Source of the DNA: Chamaecyparis obtusa
Taxonomy: Eukaryota; Streptophyta; Pinopsida; Cupressales; Cupressaceae
Direction of reading: 5' to 3'
Length of the DNA stretch: 64,000 bases
NCBI GenBank assembly: GCA_027943335.1
Contig: BSBK01005648.1
Span: forward strand, 547,001 to 611,000
Made by a program: the position numbers and the translations under genes. Every line of letters begins with the position of its first letter. Position 1 is the first letter of the stretch. The notes below the pieces were generated by a model, which was not told the origin of the DNA, ran no database searches, and was given only the letters and a program-made list of their open reading frames with translations. Of the stretch, positions 33,700 through 44,206 are shown in pieces.

Positions 33700-35713
33700 A
33701 GGAAGCCTCAGTTAGGGGAAGGACCCCTAATTGACTTCTCAAATACTCATTAGCTTCTCTGGGTAAATCTTTAGTGAATATGTCTACTAATTGTTCTTTT
33801 GTATTCACATATTCCATTCAAACTTCTTTATCTTGTACTAATTCTCTCAAGTAGTGATACTTGATTGCTATGTGATTGGTCTTAGTGTGCATCACTAGAT
33901 TCTTAGAAATATTGATAGCACTTGTGTTGTCACAAAAAATAACAACAGGTTCAATGATTTCTTCTTTCATGTCTATCAACAATTATTTTATCCATACCAA
34001 ATTTGAACAGTTTACTGTAGCATCAACATACTCAGCCTCGGTAGTAGATTGGGAAATTTAGTTTTGTTTCTTGCTCATCCAGAAGACTAATCTCTATCCA
34101 AGAAAGAAAGATCCACCACTAGTACGCTTTCTATCATCTACATTTCCTGCCCAATCAGCATCTGTATAAACTCTGAGTTCAAATTTGTCATTCTTCTTAT
34201 AATATAGACCATAGTCAGTAGTTCCTTTCAAGTATCTCATAATTCTTTTCAGATCCATCATGTGTGTTTCCTTAGGATTGGTAGAGAATCTTGCCACAAT
34301 CCCAACAACTAGTGCAATATTTGCTCTACTATGTACAACATACTACAATTTTCCAATCATGGATCTATACAAAGTTTGATTCACTTCTGTAGCATCATCA
34401 TTATTAGATAACTTTTGTCCAGTAACCATAGGAGTACTCACTAGTCTAGCATCTTCCATCCCAAAAGTTTTCAATATTTCATTAACATACTTAGATTGTG
34501 TAATGAAAATTCCTTTCTTCATCTGATATACTTGTAAACCAACAAAGAATTTGATCTCACTAAACATGCTCATTTCAAATTTAGTTTGCATTTCATTTGA
34601 AAATATTTTACACAATGCATCTTGTCCACCAAACATAATGTCATCCACAAAATTTTTTGCCTACAGGATACCTTTACCTTCTTCATCTTTCATGTATAGA
34701 TTTCTTGTGTCATTTGTTCTTGAAAATCTAGTCTGTATCAAGTAGTTGTGCAACCTCTCATACCATGCTCTGGGAGCTTGTTTCAATCTATATAGTGCTT
34801 TGTTCAGTTTACACACAACATGTCTTTTGTTTGGATCAATAAAACCTTCTGGCTATTATATGTAAACTTCTTCTTCTAGTATACCATTTAAAAATGTAGA
34901 CTTGACATCCATTTGATATACCTTGAAATCTTTATAAGAAGCATATGCAAGCAAAGTTCTTACTCCTTCCAATCTAGCTACAGGGGCAAATGTCTCCCCA
35001 TAATCTATTCCTTCTTCTTGTGCATAGCCTTTGCATACTAGCCTAGCTTTGTTCCTAGATATTTCACCATTTTCATTCATCTTATTCTGAAACACCCACT
35101 TTGTTCCTATAACATTTTTGGTTTTAGGTCTCGACACCAGAGTCCAAGTATCATTCTTCTCAATCTGGTCAATCTCTTCATTCATTGCTTGTATCCAGTC
35201 TTCATTCTCCAATGCCTCTCTAGTTGACTTGGGTTCAAATTCACATTGTAGGCATGTTGGATCCTTAGTCTTACTTTTGGTCTGAATTCCAATATTTTTG
35301 TCTCCAATTATCTGTTCAGGCTTGTGATGTCTTCTTACATATTTTACCAAAATAGGTTCAGCTCTTCTCTCCTCTATTTCATCAGGTTCCCCAACAAGAT
35401 TGTCAAATTTAGCTTCTGAATGCTCGGCAACCTCTTCCTGATACTTGGCAATATTTTCTTGTAGCTCAGCATGTTCTTGTTCTCTTTTGACACTATTTTC
35501 CTGATGCTTGGTAGCATCTGTCTATTTCTCGACATTGCTTACCCGAGACTCAGCATCAGGTGCAAGTTTTTTACTTTCCTCTTCTTCTTCCTCAATGTAC
35601 AGAAAAGATCTATAATCTTTTGGTTCTCTTTTGTTGTTAGCTTCATTTCTTTCTACATACTCATCAATTTTGACATTCACACTTTCCCAAATTTTGTTAG
35701 TGTTAGAGTTCAA
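33700..35713 (-). pseudogene. Copia-3 reverse transcriptase and RNase H
   Basis: One minus-strand frame with only point stops. [11 protein letters not shown] near 35145, [31 protein letters not shown] near 34895 (first Asp), R-A-W-Y-E-R-L near 34760, F-V-D-D-I-M-F-G-G near 34640 (catalytic pair kept). RNase H: V-Y-T-D-A-D-W-A-G near 34165, T-T-E-A-E-Y near 34035, F-C-D-N-T-S-A near 33930, ending L-T-E-A-S near 33703. Stops include a TAA-TAG pair near 34856, TAG near 34665, 34342 and 34093, and a TAA. Makes cDNA from element RNA in the particle; inactive here. Confidence 0.92.
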
Positions 35714-36234
35714 ACACTTATAAGCTTTACTTTTTGTGGAATATCCTAGGAATATGCCTTCATCACTCTTAGCATCAAACTTTACATTCCTAGTGTCTTT
35801 TAATATATAGCACTTACTTCCAAAGATTCTAAAGTATTTAACACTCGATGCATACCCATGCCATAATTCATAGGGTGTCGGATTTGTACCTTTCTTGATC
35901 TGTACCTAGTTAAGAGTGTAGACAACAGGTGTTATAGCTTCTTTCCAATATTTTTGTGCCACATTCTTTTCAATCAATAATGTCCTTGCACAATCCAAGA
36001 TAGATCAGTTTCTTCTTTCTGCTATACCATTCTGTGGAGGTGTTCTAGGTGCAGACATTTGTCTTTTAATTCCCTTTTAATTGAAAAATAGATTGAATTC
36101 ATTTGATGTAAATTCTCCACCTTAGTCAAATCTAAGACATTTTAGATTCCTACCTGTCTCCTTCTCAACCTTAGCCAAATACCACTTAAAGAATTGAAAA
36201 GCTTTAGATTTTTCTTTTAGAAACATTACATGCA
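35714..36234 (-). pseudogene. Copia-3 integrase core and C-terminal region
   Basis: Minus strand: L-R-F-D-stop-G-G-E-F near 36125 (second catalytic Asp), P-P-Q-N-G-I-A-E-R-R-N near 36025 (catalytic Glu), then Y-E-L-W-H-G, Y-F-R-I-F-G-S-K-C, F-D-A-K-S-D-E-G-I-F-L-G-Y-S, the usual copia integrase tail. Three or four stops, including one right after the catalytic Asp. Confidence 0.88.
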
Positions 36235-36918
36235 TCATCCTAGTATGATCATCAACAAACAAGATAAAATATCTAGCACCACAGTAACATTGTACACCCA
36301 TAGGTCCACAAAGTCAGTATGAACCAAATCTAAAATGTTTTTAGAAGTAAAGGATTTTCTCTTAAAACTTGACTTTGTCATTTTTCCTAACTGGCATTCC
36401 TTGCACATCACATTCTTAGGTTTCTTCAATCTAGGTAGACCTCTTACCTTTTTATTCTTACTTATCTCTACCAGATTGTCAAAGTTAACATGGCATAGCC
36501 TTTTATGCCATAACCAAATATCATCAAGTTGTGCAATTATACATGTTTCTTCAGATAGGTCAAGATAGAACAAATTACCTCTAGTCTGATCTCCACTTCC
36601 AATTAGTTCTCTAGTAGCATCAAATGTTTTAGCTTTCTTGTGATGAAATTCCACTCAATAACCAGTTCTATTGAGTTTAGCAACACTTAACAAATTATAA
36701 TTAAGACCTTCAACACAATATTCATTTTCACAAGATATCTTATCAGTCAATTTAATCAAACCTTTTCCTCTAACAGGACATGGTGCGTCATTACCAAATG
36801 TTACACTTTTACCTTTGTAATGATGTAACGTCTCAAACTTATTTTTGTCACCAGTCATGTGATGTGAACAACCACTATCAATAATCCATATATCATTCTT
36901 GTTCACATAGGATATCAA
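36235..36918 (-). pseudogene. Copia-3 protease and GAG-pre-integrase/integrase N-terminus
   Basis: Protease (36918 leftwards) keeps its active site, W-I-I-D-S-G-C-S-H-H-M-T-G-D, with Asp at residue 14 of the open segment and Y-N-L-L-S-V-A-K-L downstream. A single TGA at 36655-36657 separates it in frame from GAG-pre-integrase (G-N-L-F-Y-L-D, D-I-W-L-W-H-K-R-L-C-H-V-N, C-K-E-C-Q-L-G-K-M). A one-base deletion right after L-V-H-T-D shifts the frame before C-G-P-M. The protease would cleave the gag-pol polyprotein. Confidence 0.92.
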
Positions 36919-37129
36919 TGTAGTTTTCTCATCCTCATCAGATTCATCTTTTATTGCAACATAGACTACCTCAATTTCAAAATCATCACTATCAGTGTTA
37001 GTTTCTTCTTCAGAAATGTAACAAGATTTCTTACCTTTTCCTTTGTAGTCCTTGTTCCTTCGGTAGCTTCTGTCATCTCTTCTATCTTTGTGTTTTCTTT
37101 TTCTTTCATCATCTTTATCCTTCCTGTCA
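36919..37129 (-). pseudogene. Copia-3 acidic linker between knuckle and protease
   Basis: Encodes a Lys/Arg-rich stretch, then an Asp/Glu-rich linker ending in residues leading into protease. Typical of this family between gag and protease. Confidence 0.65.
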
Positions 37130-37987
37130 GGACATCTAGCAACTATATGACCAAATTATTACATACAAAACATATAATAGGGAGTTTACCTTTATACTTT
37201 CCTTTTCCTCTTCTCAGTCTTCTAGCCATAAGAGCTTCTAGATCTTCTAGTTCTTCATCAAAAGTGTCACTATCAATTTCACTTTCACTTTCACTTATGC
37301 ATCTTTCTTTTTCTTGTTCATAACTAGTTGTGACTTGAAAGTAGATTCAACATTACCAATACTACCAATAGTGAAATTATCATAGTTAGAGAGTTCAAAA
37401 GCAGTTAGCTTACCAACCAAACTTCCCAAAGTAAGCACATTAGCAGAGTTGCATCTAGATTCCTAAATAGATGAGATCTTAATGGCATATATAGGATGTA
37501 GGGTTCTTAGTACTTTCCCAATTATAGTTTCATCATCAATAATCCCATTTTCTCCTCTAATAGAATTCACAACTTCTTTTATTCTACCACAATATTGTGC
37601 AATGTTTTCACCTTCTTGCATTCTCATTTCATCAAACTTACCTCTAAGACTCTCAGCCTTTGCTTTCAGTACATTTAAGTCACCACCATAGATCCTTGCA
37701 AGAGTTACCCACATCTCCTTAGCAGTTGTGCAATTCTTAATGTCCTCAAATTCTGGATAGCTTAGGGTAGATGCAATTTCCAGCATTGCTTGATTATGTT
37801 CTTGCTTAGCTCTCATTTCTTCAGCAGTCAAAGGTGTGATAGGTGAGACATAGCCATTCTCAATGTAGTACTTTTCAGAGTCACCAATACCGGCCAGATG
37901 TAGCTTCATCAAGCTTTTCCATGCAAGGAAGTTTTCCTTATTCAGCTTTGGTACCTCCTTCTTATACATCTTGATCATTTGCTTCAA
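37130..37987 (-). pseudogene. Copia-3 gag
   Basis: From a minus-strand ATG at 37987 (a second ATG, M-Y-K-K-E-V-P-K-L, lies six codons later and matches the Copia-1 start) an intact 174-codon frame runs to 37463. It contains F-L-A-W-K-S-L-M-K-L-H-L-A-G-I-G-D and C-T-T-A-K-E-M-W, the UBN2-type gag. It continues past a stop to a zinc knuckle near 37140-37190 that starts C-F-V-C-N-N but loses one base before G-H-I-V-A-R-C, so the frame is shifted inside the knuckle. Close relative of the Copia-1 and Copia-2 gags. Confidence 0.9.
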
Positions 37988-38033
37988 GTCCCTTTAAACT
38001 TGATTTTTGTAAACACTAATAATAAGAAACAAA

Positions 38034-38045
38034 GCTCTGATACCA
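38034..38045 (-). other. Copia-3 primer binding site
   Basis: Minus strand TGGTATCAGAGC, two bases from the LTR; complementary to initiator tRNA-Met. Confidence 0.93.
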
Positions 38046-39354
38046 ATTGTTAATATGATTTAGAACAGCAGAGAGGGGGCGTGAATCAATTGTTCTCAAG
38101 TCCTGATGTATAAGACAAACTTAAAAACTTTTCCTTAAATCGGATCCAATAACCAAAACAAACTTGGTCATCACTGATTTAATAATAGAAACATATAACA
38201 ATGCAGTCCACTACCCAACTATAACTTAACTTGTAAAACACAAAAATGTTCAAACCAAAACATTCACACAAGTATTAACACCATGATTTATAGTGGAAAC
38301 CCAATGTGGGAAAAACCACTTTGTAACATGCTACTATTATTTTCACTCTTCTGAAGTGAGCTCGGTTAAAAGCCAACCCTATCAAGGGTTACAATACACA
38401 CTGTTAGGTGTGACCCAGTTAAAGGATTTCAATCACCCTATTAAAAGCGAGCCTTGTTATAGGACTTACATACACTCCATTAGAATGCAACCTTGTTCAA
38501 AGGATTTAACATATGACTGTTAGGTCAACCTCTGTTAAAAGGATTTTGACTGTTACAACAGTTAGAAAGTAGCAACAATATTGATCTAAAAACCATACAA
38601 CTCACTTTGCAAATATCAAATCTGATTCCATACACTAATGCTGGTTTATTGACTTTGAAACTTTTCCATCTCCATCTCTGATCTACTCAAAACTTTTCTT
38701 CAAGCAACCACCACAATTCTCCTTTAGCCTTTTCTACTTATACAGTCAATAAAACTTTACTAATCTTCCAGCATTCTCTTTTTCACCCATGCACATGCAT
38801 ATCTAATGCTTAGGTTCCCTTAACACTTTCCTCAATTAGGTTAACTCATCTTATGCCACTCAATCTCATTCGTAGATCTTAGGGTTAGGTCAGATTCATT
38901 GAATCTACCCGCTTCATGTTCTTCAGCTTCATTTCTAGAATCATCTCAAATCTCTTAAAGATTTACAATATAATGTTTTACAGTGCATTTAATGCTTTCA
39001 AACAATCAATAAATAAAGTCAACATGTTTTACATAATCCAAGAATTCAACAATGTCAGCTCCAAAACTAAATTCTCTTCAAATATAAAAATGTTGATGCT
39101 CAGTCAATACTGTGATCAACTACTCGGTCTTCATGTAGAAAGCTTAGTCATTACTAAAAATGTTTCCTTGGCTTATACTATCTTCCTTGGCAATTAACTA
39201 TTGTTCGATCAACACTAGAATTTTTCTCAACATACATTGACTTGGTCAACACTAACATTACTCGGCTTAAACATGATTTCTCAATTTTTGCTCAATCAAG
39301 CCTACTAGTTTAGTCTTCAGTCTTACTAGGATAAACAATACATTATCTCATCAT

Positions 39355-39359
39355 TGTAC
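39355..39359. repeat. Left TSD of the CC-element (TGTAC)
   Basis: Repeated at 47109-47113. The uninterrupted site TGTACAACATAG is seen in the 3' LTR near 33028. Confidence 0.95.
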
Positions 39360-42264
39360 TGTTACCCTAATTTTCCTATTCTATGCAAATTTAACTAAAA
39401 TTCATTTAGGAGTCTTTTTTTTTACCTTGCCAGGCATCTCTAAAAATTTCCTGAATTTATGTCTGGTTTCCTGGCCTCTGCAAGTTTTCTAACTCCCTAG
39501 TCTGCAAGTTAAAAAATTCATAAAAATAGTCATTATATCAAAAACCCTTCAGACCCTAGCCTTCATTCTATTTGGTTGTTACCTTTTTCAGCCACTTAAG
39601 TCCTCAAATATGCATGTGCACTTTATTCTCATTAGTTGGTTGCTAGTTCTCTAATTTCTTCCGGTAGTTCCCTTTTCTTTTGGTGACTTAGCAAATATGG
39701 TGATTCTCATAATCAATAAATGTTCCATAGTCACCACATAATATCTCACAACTCAAAAAACATTCCCTTTCTTCAGTCACACATTCGCTAAGTGTTTGGC
39801 AGTCACTTTATGTGAGGGTCCCAGTTAGGAAGATCAACGGTTGTCATGAGTTCACGAGGGGTCTATCAGAGGCTTGCGATCTCATGACAGCCATCGATCT
39901 TCCCTTTTGATGTAGCACTTCAACCTTTGTGTGGGTCCATTGCCACATTGTCTAACTTGGAGGCTCCTAATTGGCCAAAGGATTGTGATGTGTAACTTTG
40001 TCAGAGTGGACCCAGCAGACTATGTCCCTTTTGATGAATGGCTGGCATATCTTCTCAAGGTGTTTTTATGACACATGAGATTATGTGCCAACCATTGATT
40101 TCACTTTGTTTTCAGAGCCTTTGGAGGTGGGTCCTTTCTTGCTGATGTGCTCACATGTGATTGGTCCACATAATGATGACTTGGATGTGTCAGTGGGGCC
40201 ATGTTAGGGTATCAGCAGGGATGTTAGAGGGATCAAGATCGACGGTTAGCATGTGTTTGCATGGAATATTTTATGGGTATGTGATCATACGCTGACCACC
40301 CATTTTACCAAGTGTTCAAGCTTTTTTCAGGTGGGTCCATGCCAAGTTAGGATGATTTTCCATCTTTTGATTAGTCAAGGTAAAGAGAAGATTTAAGTGG
40401 GTACCTGTCACATATTTCTAATTTTCCATGTTATGATTGGTTGTCAGAGTGCTAACAAAGATTTCCAGGTGGACCCGTGTGTCAGTGGGGTCCCAGATCT
40501 AAAAGGATCAATGGCTGGCGCATGATCAGAAGGAATATTCAAAGGTCATGAGATCATGCACCCACTGTTGGATGCAAATCAAATTCTCAGTGGGTCCGAT
40601 GTCAAAAATAGCCAAGGTGTTTGCTGATGAGGCAAATGGAGTGAATGAGGGTTTGACATGTGGAAATTTTGGGCCCAGGTTTAATGAAGTATTAAGCAAA
40701 TCAACAACTAAGGATTTCTCTTGTTTGCTAAATTTAACTAGGGTCAACCAATGGATTAAGCTATTCAGTGACTACAGTGTTTGCGTAGTTGCTTAACCGA
40801 ACTAGGGTTAGGATAAGTTCTTCATGACTTGAAAAAGGCCTTCAGTCACATAGTCACCAAATAACTAAAAGAGAGAAAGGTCAAGATGGGTCCAAGGTAA
40901 TAGATATGCTGATGTGCTAAAGTTTCATTGGCTGCAGTGTGCCGAGGTAGATTTTGAATTTTCAAGAAGGTTTACGACTATTTTCTGGATGATTTGAGAT
41001 GTTCATCTACTGGGAAACATTAGATATTGATGGACACATTATAAAATGACCGGCTAGCCATTATAATTTAAATTCAAATATCTCTGCAGAGTGTTTTCTG
41101 CCAGCGATTGATTCAAACAAGCTGCGAGCGGCGAGGTAGCTAGGAAATTTATGTTTGCAGGATGTTTGCAATTGGAAAAGATGATGAAGAATTTTGGATA
41201 GCCATCATGGGTTGATTCTTGTCCCTGTGAGGTACCATTTTATCATTCATGGTGGGTCTGTTGCAGAAAGGTTGATGGATCTAGGTTGCTTGTCCGCGAG
41301 TTGATGTAGTACAGAGATGGGCACATAAACAAATATATGATCGGCCATAGTATTACAAAGATGTATTTATGATCAGATTTGATGGGATTAGGGTTGAATA
41401 TTATTCTAATGTAAAAAATCTTGTAACCCTAGTTAGGTTTTTGACTCCTTCCTATGTGCAGTTGAGATGTATATATTGTTTTTTGGAGCCTTAGTGCTTA
41501 GGGAGTTCACATTTTGTAAAGGGGAGAGTCCACTTTTGAAATAAAGTCATCCTTTCTCAGAAGGCTATCAATGGTATCTTCTCTACCCTCTGGTCTTCTA
41601 CTCTTTGTAATCTCCCATTGATTATTCAAACATTGCGGAGGTATTTTGTGACAATTCTTCATGTCCCTATGCTTCCTTGTTTGAATCATCTCTTAATGAA
41701 TTGAAGTCTATGCATGTTTTCAATGACAACTTAGGGTTCCTGATCCCTCTTACTTTCTATAATTGTGTGTGTTATTGTGTTTGATCTGATTTAGATGTTT
41801 TTGTGAGTATACTTCAGCCCCCCTAACAGTCTTGTCTCAATCCTACACCGAGTTGCAGAAGTGAATGTCTGCTTGTAGGTCATAGGTTGTGTCTTATGTT
41901 CAGGCCCTCTAATGAAACACTTATGCAAGCCTATTTAGTAAGTTGTGACCTACTAGACCTAAGTTCTTCATTGGTTTCATCGCTCTATGCTACAATTCAT
42001 ACCCTAATTTTGGTGTATCACCTAGTAGGTAGTTTTCTTTCAGTCATTTCCCTTTCCAAGTATTCCTTCTATCCCTTTCCCTCCAAATTTTCCTTTTCAT
42101 GTCAAGAAGAAAATTAAGGTGATTATCGAAGAGGAACCAGCCTAGAACCTATAGGTCTCATCTTAGTTAGCATAGGTCCCACAACCTGGAGATGATTCCC
42201 ATGTTATACTAGGTTATCAATACTACAAGAGCTTGAAACAAGGGTGTAAACTTAGTGTATAACA
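39360..42264 (+). repeat. CC-element 5' LTR
   Basis: 2.9 kb, AT-moderate, no conserved domain. Small frames inside it (for example minus 40526-40747 and 41507-41689) reappear at matching places in the other LTR, which reflects duplication rather than coding constraint. Confidence 0.93.
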
Positions 42265-42288
42265 ATTCTGGCATGCCCCGTGGGACCA
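42265..42288 (+). other. CC-element primer-like site
   Basis: TTCTGGCATGCCCCGTGGGA, starting at the base after the LTR. Similar G/C-rich phrases sit here in plant gypsy elements. tRNA not identified. Confidence 0.5.
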
Positions 42289-42591
42289 AGAGGTCATGGT
42301 TTTCATAGTTGTTGCTGGTTCTGATATGCTTCCAGCAAGTTGTAGACCTTTGAGAGGTCATTGTTTTGCATATCTAGCGACTCTGAGTTCACATCCACTA
42401 GTTCCAAGGAGACTCAGTTCCTAAAATGGATTACCATCTTTCTTTTCATGAAGATATCCCTTCATTTCATGAAGGTTAGCTTTATCAGAGTAGTTGTACT
42501 TCTAATTTCATCCAGAGCTATTCAATTGTAGCAACAAAGAAACATACACCTCATGCTTACCCTCCACCCACCCAACTTCTAGTATCATGGC

Positions 42592-43851
42592 AGCATCAAT
42601 ACACATACTAGAAACCTCAAGAGGAGATGCTTTTCCTTGAAAGAGCATGCTCATCATGCCCAGATCCAACAACAAAAAGCTTTGGCTCAACAGGATCAAG
42701 GTTATAGGAGGTATTTGGTAGAGCAATACAAGAGAAATGAGGCCAAGCTCATTGAAGGGTTGGAAGTACAAAAGAGACACTATGAAGAGGTATTGGAAAC
42801 ATAGAAAAGGAATATGTGGACACAAGCAAAGGAGAAGTTTAATGCTAGATGGAAGCAGTGTAAAGAAATCATTGTAGGATAGCAAAAAAGTCAAGCAACC
42901 CTTGCAAGTAATCTAGCAATGCTGAACAAAGTTTACAAGGAAAACTTGATTAAGGTTAGTGCTGCTATAGCTGAAAAAGAAGAAGAGTTCCAAAGAACAT
43001 TAGCAGCTCAGAAAGATGCCTATGAAGAATTAGAGGTTCATAAGAATAATTGTGAAAAGGTGATTCAAGACCAAAAGAATTTGATGGAGGCCATGTTTGA
43101 TACAGGAAATGAATTTTAGATTGAGAAAGAAAAGGAGAAGAGAGCATGTGAGGAGTTTCATGAGAGAGAGCTACATGATCTCAAGAAAAATATAAGATTC
43201 TTGGCTTCTATAGCTGGAACATATAAAAGAGGCTATTAGATATAGATTGAGAAATGTTCTCATCTGGAGGAAGAAAAGGAGATCATTGAGCAGAAGATTT
43301 CTGATCTAAAGGAGGCTCTCTTTGAACAAGTTAAGACAAATGAGTTCTCAACAAATCATGATAATTGTGTTGACATTGGTATACTTCTCCTACAAAAGAA
43401 TCTAGAGGAAGAAGAAGAAGATCAATTTTGGGACAAGATGGAACATTTTTGTCTACATCTTGATGACAAGCCCACACTTCCAGAGAACACCTACAAGTTG
43501 CAGGAGGAGATTATTTCTAGTCAGCATAAGGAGGAGATCAATAATACTGAAGTAATATCTTAGGAGCCTAAGTTTATTAGGGACAGCTCTAGATTCACTA
43601 TCAAACAAGGGTGTCCTATCAAGCATTTGGCTAGGATGGTGGTTATCAAAGGAGTACAAACTATGCCAGCATCCCAATATGATATTCCACTAGAAGCTGA
43701 GGCTGAGAATGAACCAAATCAGCTTGTTGTCCCCATTGACCAAGTAAGTAAGGTCTTACTACTACTTGTTGTTTCTCCTCAAAATGATGGTGCTTACAAT
43801 CAGCTTGACCAAGTGAGTAAAATCCATATCAGTCAAATCCTTGTCAAGTAG
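42592..43851 (+). pseudogene. CC-element protein: long coiled-coil-like frame, decayed
   Basis: One plus-strand frame of 419 codons to a final TAG at 43849. Six internal stops are all TAG (42802, 42880, 43117, 43237, 43243, 43561); another TAG lies at 42580. There is no TAA, no TGA and no frameshift. The translation is Glu/Lys/Gln-rich and helical: A-E-K-E-E-E-F-Q-R-T-L-A-A-Q-K, K-E-I-I-E-Q-K-I-S-D-L-K. Heptad-like spacing of Leu/Ile/Ala suggests an extended coiled coil over about 300 residues. The tail is different: Q-G-C-P-I-K-H-L-A-R-M and two D-Q-V-S-K phrases. It could be a divergent gag; no knuckle or pol motif is found. The N-terminus may lie upstream in another frame. Confidence 0.6.
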
Positions 43852-44206
43852 GTGATTCTACATATCTCCTATATTTATCTTGTAATAGCTTTCTAAAAAC
43901 ATGTGGATTATTGTAATCTGAGAAGGATAGGAAGTTATTTTTCACAAAAAGTAAATGGTTTTGTTTGACCAGTGTTATGTACTGATTAGTTTAGGTTAGG
44001 TTTTTTTCTTGCTTTCTTTCCCTAATTTCTAGGTTAGTTTTCCCTATTTTCCAAGAAGTGCTCAAGCACAGGTTTCATTCCTCAATTCCAGTTTTGCCCT
44101 TCTATCAAGGTTTTGTGCTCAAATGATGACCCCATGCCCAATGGATATGTCAAGGCCATTGGTTTTCCATGTCTAGCAGGCTGACATCTAGCAGAAATCA
44201 CCAAAA
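43852..44206 (+). other. CC-element 3' noncoding region
   Basis: AT-rich stretch up to the 3' LTR. No clear purine tract. Confidence 0.6.

Noticed and set aside
37090..37323. Ser/Phe-rich plus-strand frame with membrane-like look
   Set aside because: Antisense of the acidic/Lys-rich Copia-3 gag linker; Copia-3 motifs are on the minus strand.
41507..41689. 60-residue minus-strand frame nearly identical to one at 46351-46533
   Set aside because: The two lie at matching positions in the two CC-element LTRs, so similarity follows from LTR duplication, not coding constraint.
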